A stretch of DNA of 64,000 bases, from positions 62,001 to 126,000 of the forward strand of contig JBLNDJ010000038.1 in assembly GCA_050261515.1 (NCBI GenBank), given 5' to 3'. The translations under genes were made by a program, and so were the position numbers. Shown one piece after another: positions 40,671 through 49,154 of the stretch. The stretch's first letter is position 1; each line of letters starts with the position of its first letter. The notes under the pieces were generated by a model. It ran no database searches, was not told the DNA's origin, and saw nothing but the letters and a program-made list of their open reading frames with translations. This DNA is from JBLNDJ01 sp050261515 (GTDB lineage: Bacteria > Acidobacteriota > Terriglobia > Bryobacterales > Bryobacteraceae).

Positions 40671-41744
40671 ATGACCAATCCGTCCGCCATGTCCGTGGTC
40701 GCACAGTTGGAAAGTCGCCTCGGGGCAACTTGGACGCACCTCCGGACGGCACGCGAACTGGCCGAGACCACCCGTTCGCTGCTCCGGACTGAGCTTGCCG
40801 GTATTGACTCCGACGACACCAGCATCGTGGTTTCGGGATCGCTGGCGCGTGATGAATTCACGGTAGGCAGCGATATCGACTGGACACTGCTCATCGATGG
40901 ATCCGCAGATCCACACCACCAGGAGCTCCTCGAAAGGATCCGGCCTATTATCCGCAACCACGCGGCCAAGGATCCAGGACGGGAAGGTACCTTCGGCGAG
41001 ATGGCGTTCAGCCATCAGCTCGTGCACGAAATAGGCGGCGAGGACGACACGAATCGAAATACCACCCGCCGCCTACTGCTGCTCCTGGAGTCAACTGCCG
41101 TCGGCCGTCCAGAGGCCTATGAGCGCGTGGTGAGGAACATTCTGCAGCGATATATCCGAGAAGATGACGGGTTCGCGCGTACTCAGGGCAGATATCATGT
41201 GCCAAGATTCCTACAGAACGATTTTGCGCGTTATTGGCGGACAATGGCGGTCGATTTCGCCTATAAGCGGCGGACCCGCTTCGGCAAGGGCGCAGCACTA
41301 CGCAACTTCAAGCTGCGCATGTCGCGGAAGCTGCTCTACGTCTCCGGGCTCTTAAGCTGCTTTAGCTGCGAGCTGAAACTGACTGGCCGCTCAAGCCTCT
41401 TCCCTTGTGAGAAGTTCACCGGCGCGCCGGAGTGTGTTGCGTGTCTGCGCGATTCGATACGAAGAACGCCGCTGGACATCCTCGCGACCGTCGTGTTTGC
41501 CTTCGATCATCTGCACGAGACTGGCCGCAAACTGTTCGGCGCCTATGACGAGTTTGTCGGTCTTCTATCCAACAGCGAGACGCGAAACCACCTGGAAAGC
41601 CTCCCCGCGCGCCCTGACCTGCACGACCCCGTGTGGGAGCGTTCGCGACTCGTCAGTCATACTTTTCGGGACGGACTACTCGACTTGTTCTTTGATGAGC
41701 CAAGCCGATTGGCTGAGCTCACGAGAATGTACGGGGTGTTCTGA
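40671..41744 (+). CDS. Pol-beta-superfamily nucleotidyltransferase with Cys cluster
   Basis: The 357-residue protein has the minimal nucleotidyltransferase motif VVSGSLARDEFTVGSDIDW (53-71): G56-S57 and the metal-binding D68 and D70. A third carboxylate cannot be placed with certainty. A helical middle (about 135-225) follows. Residues 230-258 hold C230/C233 (CFSC), C246 and C255/C258 (CVAC), which could bind zinc. The protein would transfer a nucleotide to protein, nucleic acid or a small molecule; the target is unknown, and no known toxin family is recognised. Base composition is visibly lower in GC than that of the operon upstream. It is coupled by TGATG to the EndoIV-like gene. Confidence 0.75.
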   Translation: MTNPSAMSVVAQLESRLGATWTHLRTARELAETTRSLLRTELAGIDSDDTSIVVSGSLARDEFTVGSDIDWTLLIDGSADPHHQELLERIRPIIRNHAAKDPGREGTFGEMAFSHQLVHEIGGEDDTNRNTTRRLLLLLESTAVGRPEAYERVVRNILQRYIREDDGFARTQGRYHVPRFLQNDFARYWRTMAVDFAYKRRTRFGKGAALRNFKLRMSRKLLYVSGLLSCFSCELKLTGRSSLFPCEKFTGAPECVACLRDSIRRTPLDILATVVFAFDHLHETGRKLFGAYDEFVGLLSNSETRNHLESLPARPDLHDPVWERSRLVSHTFRDGLLDLFFDEPSRLAELTRMYGVF

Positions 41745-42451
41745 TGAACCGACGCATTGGTTTTTCAACAGGCGCACTGGCATACGCGGAGTTCGACCGA
41801 GCGCTTCGAATGCTCCGGTCACGGCCGGTCTCCGCCGTGGAGCTTTCTGCCTTGAGGCAGCCGGAGTTGCTGCCGCTATTGCAGAGCCTCGACTGCCTAG
41901 ATCTCTCGCAGTTCACGTACGTCGCCGTACATGCGCCTAGTTACATCGAGCCGTCGACCGAAGCTAACGTTGTCCAGTCATTGATGCAAATTGCCGAACG
42001 CAAATGGCCGATCGTTCTGCATCCGGACGCGATTCACGATTACGCGCTATGGAACCGACTCGGAACATCGCTGTTGGTAGAGAACATGGACAAGCGCAAG
42101 CCGGTTGGAAGAACAGCAGATGAACTCGACCCCGTGTTTCAGAACCTGCCGCAAGCCGGTCTGTGCTTCGACATCGGGCACGCGCGACAAGTAGATAGCA
42201 CAATGACTGAGGCGTACCTGATCCTGCGCCGCTTTGGTGACCGACTACGGCAACTGCATGTAAGTGAAGTGAATACCAGGAGCACTCACGACCCGCTCTC
42301 GTACGCCTCGGTGCTCGCTTTCAAACAAGTGGCGGAACTTATCCCTGAGGATGTGCCGCTTATCCTTGAGACCCCAGTTGGTGAAGACCAGATCGAATCC
42401 GAGATGGAATTGGCTAGAGGAGCACTGCCCCTGCTTGTATGTTCCTCTTGA
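41744..42451 (+). CDS. Small EndoIV-like TIM-barrel metalloenzyme
   Basis: A 235-residue TIM barrel. By eye it keeps the ordered metal ligands of endonuclease IV: H63 (VAVHAPSY), H93 (VLHPDA), E113 (LVENMD), D143 and H146 (CFDIGHA), H172 (LHVSEV), H182 (THD) and E209 (ILETPV). The counterpart of EndoIV Asp229 appears to be Ser180. Sugar isomerases of the same superfamily keep only part of this set. It is shorter than EndoIV (about 280 residues), so it is not a standard AP endonuclease; phosphodiester or phosphoester hydrolysis is a reasonable guess. It has no signal peptide and is coupled to the nucleotidyltransferase gene (TGATG). Confidence 0.7.
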   Translation: MNRRIGFSTGALAYAEFDRALRMLRSRPVSAVELSALRQPELLPLLQSLDCLDLSQFTYVAVHAPSYIEPSTEANVVQSLMQIAERKWPIVLHPDAIHDYALWNRLGTSLLVENMDKRKPVGRTADELDPVFQNLPQAGLCFDIGHARQVDSTMTEAYLILRRFGDRLRQLHVSEVNTRSTHDPLSYASVLAFKQVAELIPEDVPLILETPVGEDQIESEMELARGALPLLVCSS

Positions 42452-42494
42452 TCCATCCGCGGTCGAGTGGAGCGTGGCCGGTCGCTATAGCTGC

Positions 42495-43493
42495 CTACGC
42501 CTTCACCGACAAAAACCCGCTGACGTTCTCCCACAGCAGCCGCGGGAAGCTCTTATCCAGATACGACCGGATCGACACGTAGCACTCGTCGCACTGGTTC
42601 GTCCGGGTAAACTCGCGCACCATGCGCGCACGTTCCTCGAGCGGGTAGCGCTTGAACTGCATGGAGCACGGCTGAAGCTGTCCGTCGGCGGTCACCACCA
42701 GGAACCGCAGGCCCGACTTGCAGCCCGGACTGCCCCCCTGCTCGAAGTAGCGCCGCGTCGCGTTGAGCGTCGTCGTCGAGTTCACGATCCAGTTCGTCGC
42801 GTCGCGCCGCTTCTCGACTTCGTCGAATCCACGGTTCAGCGAGGCAAGCTGCTCGGGCGTGTTCAGGAAGTAATCGCGGCACCCGGTGCGCCGCGCCGAG
42901 TACGCGCTGTAGCAGAGGTTCACGCCCCAGGCGCGCGCCATGTCCGCGATGCGCGTTATTTCGTCGACGTTCTCGGACGTGATGCACGAATTCAACACGA
43001 TGTCGTCGTGCCCGAGCGCTGCCAGCTTCGGCATGATCGCGCTCAGGTGATCGAACAGGCCCGGCAACCCGCGGAACACGTCGTGCCGTTCATCCGGAAA
43101 ATCGAGGCTGACGGAAAACTGGTCGACGCCCGCCTCGCGCAGCGCGAGGTACTTCTCTTCGGTCATCTCCGACCAGTTCGACACCAGAATTGTGTACGGC
43201 ACTCCGGACCCGTTTTTGATCGCGCGCACGATCTCGACGACGTCCGAGCGCAACAGCGGCTCGCCGCCCGAAACCTGCACCACGCACGGCCGCAGCACTT
43301 CCGTGTAGCGCCGGTAGTCGGCGGGCTTCAGGTTCCGCGAATCGTCCTTCGGGCCGCCGTGGTCGCAGTGCTTGCACCAGCAGGTGCAGGAGTCGGTGAC
43401 TTCAAAGGAGACGACGACCGGCCGCTCCGCCACCCAATTGGCGGACCCGCGGCCGATAATCTTCAGCGAATCGATGAGGGGAACCTTGCGCAT
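42495..43493 (-). CDS. Radical SAM protein with SPASM-like C-terminal cysteines
   Basis: The 332-residue enzyme has the CX3CX2C iron-sulfur motif (C36, C40, C43; CTCWCKHC has an extra C38) and GGEP (76-79). The C-terminal part has C258, C276, C301 and C304, suggesting an auxiliary cluster of the SPASM type. It resembles the MoaA/peptide-modifying radical SAM group; the substrate is unknown, and no obvious precursor peptide is nearby. It converges on the EndoIV-like gene with a 43-base gap, so it is not in the same operon, although they are neighbours. Composition is like the GC-rich background. Confidence 0.85.
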   Translation of the reverse strand: MRKVPLIDSLKIIGRGSANWVAERPVVVSFEVTDSCTCWCKHCDHGGPKDDSRNLKPADYRRYTEVLRPCVVQVSGGEPLLRSDVVEIVRAIKNGSGVPYTILVSNWSEMTEEKYLALREAGVDQFSVSLDFPDERHDVFRGLPGLFDHLSAIMPKLAALGHDDIVLNSCITSENVDEITRIADMARAWGVNLCYSAYSARRTGCRDYFLNTPEQLASLNRGFDEVEKRRDATNWIVNSTTTLNATRRYFEQGGSPGCKSGLRFLVVTADGQLQPCSMQFKRYPLEERARMVREFTRTNQCDECYVSIRSYLDKSFPRLLWENVSGFLSVKA

Positions 43494-43613
43494 ACCTCGG
43501 AACCGGAGCTTAAGGCCTTATTAAACCACAGCGCCACCTCGCAAGCCGGGCGATTCGGTCCGGCTGCGCAAATTCCGAGCTAAACGGAGAATTGGGCGGG
43601 TCGAGCGGCCCCG

Positions 43614-44450
43614 CTACTTCTTCTCCGGCTCAGCCGAAGGAGGCGTCTTAACCTCGTCGCCGTACTGGATCGTGATATCGCCTTTGAAAAGCTTGTAGTT
43701 CTCGTACTTCACCAGCATCCGTATGCGCTGCGGCCCGGACTCGAAGTTGAGCACATCGTCGGCGCGCGTGTAGGTCGGGAACCAGTATTTGCCGTCGATC
43801 TGCTCGCGGTAGGTCTCGAACTTCGGAAATTCGTTGTTCTTGGCGACGATGCCCACGCCACGCCCGTACGACTTGACGATCTGCAAATCGCGGTCGTCCA
43901 CCCAAATCTGGCCCTGGAAGTACCGCTGCCCCTTGTCGAGCTTCTTGGGTTTCACCGCGAACACGTAGCACGGGATCTCGTCGGCGTGCTGCTTGCCGAG
44001 ATACCGTATGTCGTACTTGGGAAGTTCGCCGCTGGTGAGCACGAATGGCTGCACGTTGCGGAGGTCGGCCTCGTCCTCCGGCGTCAGGAGAATGCGGCTG
44101 AGCGTGGCGACCGGCGCCCGCACCACGCGTTCGGTCCGCTTCCCGTCCGCGCTGAAGATGACATCCGTGACCATCTCCCAGCGGCCCATCACGCCACCGC
44201 CCGGTTCGAGTTCCTGCACACGGGCCGTCTGCCGGTACGTGTAGTTCTCTCGCGCGCGGGCAAACTCCGATTCCTTCGCCGCGAACTTGGCGATGATGTC
44301 CTGGATCTGCCCGTCGCTTAGCGCGCCCGCGGTGGCGGCGGCAGGAGCGGCCGCATTGTTCCCATCCACCTTGCGCCACCCGGACTGCTCCTGCGCGAAC
44401 ACGGAGGCGGCCGTAACGGCCAGGATACAGGCATGTTTCGAAACGCGCAT
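43614..44450 (-). CDS. Exported LolA-like outer-membrane lipoprotein-sorting protein
   Basis: The 278-residue protein has a signal peptide (1-19, ending SVFAQ), an N-terminal helix (DIIAKFAAKESEFARAREN), and a long run of beta strands (TYRQTARVQELEPG, CYVFAVKPKKLDKGQRYFQG, GQIWVDDRDLQIVKSYGRG, GKYWFPTYTRADDVL), which is the LolA/LolB-like half-barrel. Acidobacteria have many such proteins; a role in lipid or lipoprotein handling is likely but unproven. I start at the ATG at 44450, with GGGAAG upstream, rather than the longer frame to 44576. The gap to the acyl-CoA dehydrogenase stop is 46 bases. Confidence 0.75.
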   Translation of the reverse strand: MRVSKHACILAVTAASVFAQEQSGWRKVDGNNAAAPAAATAGALSDGQIQDIIAKFAAKESEFARARENYTYRQTARVQELEPGGGVMGRWEMVTDVIFSADGKRTERVVRAPVATLSRILLTPEDEADLRNVQPFVLTSGELPKYDIRYLGKQHADEIPCYVFAVKPKKLDKGQRYFQGQIWVDDRDLQIVKSYGRGVGIVAKNNEFPKFETYREQIDGKYWFPTYTRADDVLNFESGPQRIRMLVKYENYKLFKGDITIQYGDEVKTPPSAEPEKK

Positions 44451-44496
44451 GGCTTCCCTTTCATGATAGATGCCCGCGGGACGGGCCGCGTTTCCC

Positions 44497-45627
44497 TCAT
44501 TCCCCGAGCACATGCTTCGCGATCGTAGCAAGTTGCATGTTGCTCGTGCCCTCGTAGATCCGGCCGATTTTCGCATCGCGGTAGAACTTTTCCACGGGAT
44601 AGTCGCGCGTGAACCCCACGCCGCCGAAAATCTCCACCGCCCGCGACGCCGTCTCCTCGGCGATCTGGGAGCTGAAGTACTTCGCCATCGCCGCCTCGGA
44701 GGTGAACGGCAGCCCGGCGTCGTGCAGCCGCGCGGCGTTGTACACCATCAGCCGCGCCGCCTCGACCGCCGTCGCCATGCGCGCCAGGTCGAACCGCACG
44801 GCCTGGAACTCCGCGATGGGCTTGCCGAACTGCCGCCGCTCCTTCGCGTACCGCGCCGCGTGATCGAGCGCGCCGCGCGCCAGCCCGGCCATCTGCGCCC
44901 CGATGCCGATGCGCCCCTCGTTCAGCGTCTCGATCGCGACCTTGTAGCCCTTGCCCACCTCGCCCAGCACGTTCGCCCTCGGGACGCGGCACGCGTCGAG
45001 GATCAGCTCGCAGGTGGACGACGCCCGAATTCCGAGCTTGTCCTCCTTCTTACCCACCTGGAATCCGGGGAACTCGCGCTCCACCAGGAAGCACGTGATG
45101 CCGCGATACCCCGCCTCGGGTTTCGCATTCGCGAACACCAGGAACACGCCGGCCTCGTGCGCGTTCGTGATCCAGAGCTTGCGGCCGGTCAGGAGATAAT
45201 CGCCGCCCTGCTCGACGGCGCGCGTCGCGAGCGCGAAGGCGTCCGAACCCGCGCCCGCCTCAGACAGCGCGTACGCACCTACCGAGCCCGTGGCGAGTTT
45301 CGGCAGATACCGCCGCTTCTGCTCATCGCTTCCCCAGCGCAGCAGGGCGTTGAGCACCAGCGTGTTCTGAACATCCACGATGACCGCGGCCGAGGCATCC
45401 ACGGCAGCCAGTTCCTCCACCGCGAGCACGGCCTGGAAGAACGTGCCGCCCTGCCCGCCATACTCCTCGGGAACCTCGATCCCCATCAGCCCCAACTCGA
45501 AGAACTGGCCGAGCAGGTCCTTGCGGAACACGCCGGCTTCGTCCATTTCGCGCACGCGCGGAGCGATCCTCTCGCGCGCGAACTGGCGCACAGCGGACTG
45601 AAACATCCTCTCTTCTTCGCTGAGCAA
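44497..45627 (-). CDS. Acyl-CoA dehydrogenase
   Basis: The 376-residue FAD enzyme introduces the alpha,beta double bond into acyl-CoA. The family signatures are YALSEAGAGSDAFAL, GRKLWITNA, the ETASRAVEIFGGVGFTRDYP segment and the catalytic Glu in RIYEGTSNMQ (E359), the position used by short-chain enzymes. The length is typical. It runs divergently from the AtzG-like/amidase pair with a 26-base gap, which contains an AT-rich patch (GTATAAAATT) that can serve as -10 for either side. No ETF gene is nearby. Confidence 0.92.
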   Translation of the reverse strand: MLSEEERMFQSAVRQFARERIAPRVREMDEAGVFRKDLLGQFFELGLMGIEVPEEYGGQGGTFFQAVLAVEELAAVDASAAVIVDVQNTLVLNALLRWGSDEQKRRYLPKLATGSVGAYALSEAGAGSDAFALATRAVEQGGDYLLTGRKLWITNAHEAGVFLVFANAKPEAGYRGITCFLVEREFPGFQVGKKEDKLGIRASSTCELILDACRVPRANVLGEVGKGYKVAIETLNEGRIGIGAQMAGLARGALDHAARYAKERRQFGKPIAEFQAVRFDLARMATAVEAARLMVYNAARLHDAGLPFTSEAAMAKYFSSQIAEETASRAVEIFGGVGFTRDYPVEKFYRDAKIGRIYEGTSNMQLATIAKHVLGE

Positions 45628-45653
45628 CGCTGCATACAGTATAAAATTCGTCC

Positions 45654-45821
45654 ATGACCGATTGGTTTACGATTGCGCGCGCCCGGAACATCCCGGAGCC
45701 CGAACGGATCGCGCCCGTGCTCCAGGCGCTCGAAGATGCCTTCGCGCCACTCACGGCGGACATCCCGCTCGAGACCGCGCCCGCCACGGTGTTCCGCCCC
45801 TCGCCCGAGGAGGAAGCGTGA
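45654..45821 (+). CDS. Small AtzG/GatC-like partner protein of the amidase
   Basis: A 55-residue protein, MTDWFTIARARNIPEPERIA followed by PVLQALEDAFAPL and a tail ending FRPSPEEEA. The shape (one amphipathic helix, then an extended acidic, Pro-rich tail) resembles AtzG and GatC, small subunits that bind amidase-signature enzymes. It starts at an ATG at 45654 and its stop overlaps the GTG of the amidase gene (GTGA), so the two are made in stoichiometric pairs. It would be missed by gene callers with a 60-residue cutoff. Confidence 0.7.
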   Translation: MTDWFTIARARNIPEPERIAPVLQALEDAFAPLTADIPLETAPATVFRPSPEEEA

Positions 45822-47173
45822 CCATCCTCGAAGCCGCGCGCCTGCTTCGGGCCGGGAAGGTCTCCTCGGCGGAACTGACCGAAGAGAGCCTGCGCCGCAT
45901 CGCCGCGCTCAACCCGAAGCTGAACGCGTTCATCACTGTCACCGAAGAAAGCGCGCGCGAGGCCGCGCGGCGCGCCGACGACGAGCTCGCACAGGGACGC
46001 GACCGCGGGCCGCTCCATGGCATTCCCATCGCGCTCAAGGACGTGTTCGAGACGCGCGGCGTCCGGACCACGGCGGGCTCGAAGCTTTTCGCGGACCACG
46101 TCCCGGACCGCGACGCAGCCGTCGTCGAGCGCCTCATGGCCGCCGGCGCCGTCCTCACCGGCAAGACCAACATGCACGAGCTGGCCTACGGCGTGACCTC
46201 CACCAATCCGCACTTCGGCGCCGTGCGCAACCCGCGCGACCTCGAGCGCATCCCCGGCGGTTCGAGCGGCGGCTCGGGCGCTGCCGTTGCGGCGGACATG
46301 GTGTTCGCGGCCATGGGCAGCGACACCGGCGGCTCGATCCGCATCCCGGCTTCCTACTGCGGAGTCGTGGGACTGAAGCCCACTTACGGGCTCGTGAGCA
46401 CCCGTGGCGTGCTGCCGCTCGATTTCTCACTCGACCACATGGGCCCGCTCGCGCGCTCGGTGCGGGATGCCTCCGTGGTTCTCAATGCGATCGCCGGGCG
46501 CGAAGACTACCTTCCGCCCGCGGACGCCTCACTCGCCGGAGTTCGCATCGGAGTGCCTGAGAACTTCGGTCAAAAGCGCGTCGATCCGGCCGTGGCCAAC
46601 GCGGTCCGCAGTGCCGGCGGCCTCGCGGAAGAACTCGGCGCTCGCCTCGTCCCCGTGCGCCTGCCGGACATGGATGCCCTGAACGCGATCGGCCGCGTCA
46701 TCCTGCTCGCCGAAGCTTCAGCCCTGTTCGAGCGCCGCCTCGACAACCCGGACAACTTCGGCGCAGACGTCTTCGCTCTATTGCAGCAGGGTCGCCTCGT
46801 CGCGGCGACCGATTACGTGAACGCGCAGCGGCTGCGCCGCCTGAAGTGCGAGGAATTCCGTTCGGTCTGGCGCGAGGCCGACGTCCTGATCGTCCCCACG
46901 ACGCCCATCTCCGCGCCAAAGATCGGCCAGGCGACGGTCGAAATCGACGGCGAACCGGAAGACGTCCGCCTCGCCTCCACGCGCCTCGTGCGCGGCATCA
47001 ACGTCCTCGGACTTCCGGCGATTTCGATCCCCTGTGCCGCGGATACGGCAGGGCTCCCCATCGGTTTGCAGATTGTCGCGCGGGAGTTTCATGAAGCCGC
47101 GCTGTTGCGGGCCGCCGTCGCGCTCGAAGACGCTCTCGGGACTTCACGAAACTTTCACAAGACGCGCATGTAA
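45818..47173 (+). CDS. Amidase-signature enzyme (GatA/AtzE-like)
   Basis: The 451-residue enzyme has the Ser-cisSer-Lys triad with the classical spacing: K74 (GIPIALKD), S149 (PGGSSGGS) and S173 (GSDTGGSIRIP). It hydrolyses an amide; with a GatC/AtzG-like partner just upstream, AtzE-like chemistry (1-carboxybiuret) or a related amide is plausible. A role in tRNA amidotransfer is less likely because no gatB is present. The GTG start at 45818 overlaps the stop of the small gene by 4 bases. A longer frame from 45662 would ignore this coupling and is not used. Confidence 0.88.
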   Translation: MTILEAARLLRAGKVSSAELTEESLRRIAALNPKLNAFITVTEESAREAARRADDELAQGRDRGPLHGIPIALKDVFETRGVRTTAGSKLFADHVPDRDAAVVERLMAAGAVLTGKTNMHELAYGVTSTNPHFGAVRNPRDLERIPGGSSGGSGAAVAADMVFAAMGSDTGGSIRIPASYCGVVGLKPTYGLVSTRGVLPLDFSLDHMGPLARSVRDASVVLNAIAGREDYLPPADASLAGVRIGVPENFGQKRVDPAVANAVRSAGGLAEELGARLVPVRLPDMDALNAIGRVILLAEASALFERRLDNPDNFGADVFALLQQGRLVAATDYVNAQRLRRLKCEEFRSVWREADVLIVPTTPISAPKIGQATVEIDGEPEDVRLASTRLVRGINVLGLPAISIPCAADTAGLPIGLQIVAREFHEAALLRAAVALEDALGTSRNFHKTRM

Positions 47174-47272
47174 TTCGCCTGCCGGGCATCTCTATACTGG
47201 GCTAGCATTTCGAACGTGCGGCCGGTCGCAGCCCGATCGCCGCGCACGGAAGCACTCACAGAGGGGTCAGTT

Positions 47273-48400
47273 ATGTCCAGAAAACCACGTATGGATTCAG
47301 CGCGAACACTCGCGCTCATTGCGGCTGTTGCTCTAGCGGCGTTCCCGGCGGCCGGCGCCGAAAACGCCTTCACGCAGACAAACCTGGTTTCCGATATCCC
47401 GGACCTCGCCAAGGTCCTGGATCCGAATCTGGTGAACCCATGGGGCATCGCGTTCAGCCCCACGAGCCCGTTCTGGATCGCGAACAACCACACGGGCACA
47501 GCAACTCTGTACAACGGTATGGGCCAGCCGTTTCCACTCGGCCAGCCGCTCGTTGTAACCATTCCCCCGCCAGAAAACGGCACGCCTCCGGCGTCTCCGA
47601 CGGGCACCGTTTTCAACGGGACGGGAAAGTTCGACCTGCAACCGGGCAAGCCGGCGCTGTTTCTGTTCGCCACGGAGGACGGCACAATCTCCGGGTGGAA
47701 TCCGATGGTGAACCAGACGAACGCGATTCTTAAGGTGGACAACTCCCGTTCCGGAGCTGTGTACAAAGGACTCGCGCTCGGGGGCACCGAATCCCGCCCG
47801 CTACTTTACGCAACGAATTTCTTCGCCGGAACCGTGGACGTGTTCAACACGAGTTTCGAACAGATTTCCGTGAACGGCGGGTTCCGCGACGAGGATATCC
47901 CGGAGGGCTTCGCCCCGTTCGGAATACGGGCTTTCCGGGAGAAGCTGTACATCACCTATGCAAAGCAGGATGATGCGAAGCACGACGATGTGGCCGGTCC
48001 AGGCAACGGCTTCGTCGATGTGTTCAACATGAATGGCCATCTGTTGCGGCGGCTGATTTCAGGAGGCAAACTCAATTCCCCGTGGGGATTGGCGTTCGCT
48101 CCAAAGTCGTTCGGCGAATTCGGTCACGACCTGCTCGTGGGCAACTTCGGCGACGGCCGCATCCACGCGTTTGGGGCCAACGGCGAATTCGCCGGGACGC
48201 TGCGACTGCCCTCGGAAGAACCGGTAACGATTCTGGGGCTATGGTCGCTGACATTCGGGAACGGGGGCAACGGCGGAGATCCAAACGTTCTTTTCTTCAC
48301 CGCCGGAATCCCGGGACCGGGAGGGCAGCTTGAGGATCACGGGCTGTTCGGGTCACTGAGTCCCGCTCGCGCGCACGAACATCGCGAAGAAGCTCGATGA
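47273..48400 (+). CDS. TIGR03118-family exported protein
   Basis: The 375-residue protein has a long signal (about 1-30, with RTLALIAAVALAAFPAAGAE) and a beta-propeller-like body with DIPDLAKVLDPNLVNPWGIA, SPFWIANNHTGTATLYNG, FATEDGTISGWNP, NSPWGLAFAP and LWSLTFGNGGNGGDPNVLFF. These mark the TIGR03118 group of secreted proteins, of unknown function. Unlike some relatives, there is no C-terminal PEP-CTERM anchor. The ATG at 47273 has GAGGGG 7 bases upstream. It stands alone, followed by a repeat-rich gap. Confidence 0.8.
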   Translation: MSRKPRMDSARTLALIAAVALAAFPAAGAENAFTQTNLVSDIPDLAKVLDPNLVNPWGIAFSPTSPFWIANNHTGTATLYNGMGQPFPLGQPLVVTIPPPENGTPPASPTGTVFNGTGKFDLQPGKPALFLFATEDGTISGWNPMVNQTNAILKVDNSRSGAVYKGLALGGTESRPLLYATNFFAGTVDVFNTSFEQISVNGGFRDEDIPEGFAPFGIRAFREKLYITYAKQDDAKHDDVAGPGNGFVDVFNMNGHLLRRLISGGKLNSPWGLAFAPKSFGEFGHDLLVGNFGDGRIHAFGANGEFAGTLRLPSEEPVTILGLWSLTFGNGGNGGDPNVLFFTAGIPGPGGQLEDHGLFGSLSPARAHEHREEAR

Positions 48401-48430
48401 ATTCGTCCCATTAGCCTCGCGCGAACAAGA

Positions 48431-48552
48431 CAGCGGCTCCGGAACCCGGCCCGGCCGGGGCCGCTGCCGCTGGTGAGGCAGGCATTTTCGCCTGCCGGAG
48501 CCTCCCACCGCCCCAGGCCCCACGGACGCCGAGGCAGGCATTTTGACCTGCC
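48431..48552. repeat. Repeat-rich gap with three hairpins, likely terminator of convergent genes
   Basis: CAGCGGC (48431-48437) pairs with GCCGCTG (48460-48466). GGCAGGC (48477-48483) pairs with GCCTGCC (48490-48496) around ATTTTC. A second copy has GGCAGGC (48533-48539) with CCTGCC (48547-48552) around ATTTTGA. The two GGCAGGC units are 56 bases apart and nearly identical. Such units recur in intergenic DNA of related genomes. Confidence 0.55.
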
Positions 48553-48563
48553 GGGCGGAACAG

Positions 48564-49091
48564 TCATTTCTTATCCGAGTGCAGCAGCTCGATGGTGACG
48601 CCGAGCTTCGCCTGGCTATCGACGTAAACATAATCCCCGTCGTTCGAGTCGTAGCGCCCGCGGTGGATCACCGGCATGCCCTGCTGCTCCAGGCTCTTGA
48701 TCGTCCGCTCGAGGTCCTCCACCTGGAACGCTACGTGCTGCACGCCCTCGCCGTTTTTGTCGAGAAAGTCCTTCCACGCCGTCGGGCCCCCCACGGGCTC
48801 CATCAGCTCGAGCACCGTTGTACCCGTATTCAGGAACGTGAGCTTCGCGCGGCCGTCCGACGGCTTGCCGTGATAGAGCACCTTGACCTCGCGCCCCGGC
48901 AGCGTGGTGCGGATGGGGTTCGGCTTCTGGCCCAGCATGCGCGCCCACCTCTGGCTGCATGCCTCGATATCCTTGCAAACGATGGCCACCTGAACGATCT
49001 GCTTCATGCCCGGGTCCACGTAGGGCTCCTGGGACGGAGCGGTGGCGGGCAGCGCGGCGAGAACCGCCGCAGCGGCAATGATAATGCGCAT
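48564..49091 (-). CDS. Exported VOC/glyoxalase-fold protein
   Basis: The 175-residue protein has a signal peptide (1-20) and one vicinal-oxygen-chelate repeat pair: QIVQVAIVCKDIEACSQRWA (about 31-50), HVAFQVEDLERTIKSLEQQG (about 118-137), and the C-terminal VTIELL. Candidate metal ligands are the His of QHVAFQV and the Glu of IELL; a first-strand ligand is not obvious. Methylmalonyl-CoA epimerase-like folds share this outline, but an exported form cannot use CoA substrates, so the role is open. It is monocistronic, 63 bases before lysA. Confidence 0.78.
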   Translation of the reverse strand: MRIIIAAAAVLAALPATAPSQEPYVDPGMKQIVQVAIVCKDIEACSQRWARMLGQKPNPIRTTLPGREVKVLYHGKPSDGRAKLTFLNTGTTVLELMEPVGGPTAWKDFLDKNGEGVQHVAFQVEDLERTIKSLEQQGMPVIHRGRYDSNDGDYVYVDSQAKLGVTIELLHSDKK

Positions 49092-49154
49092 GGCGCCTCC
49101 TGGATCAACCAGAATAATCCAGGTTCAGGCCGTCCTCGAGCGCACCGGAACAAT

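Noticed and set aside
42495..43493. Radical SAM gene as third member of the nucleotidyltransferase/EndoIV-like module
   Set aside because: It is on the opposite strand, convergent, and has the GC-rich composition of the background; co-occurrence would have to be shown first.
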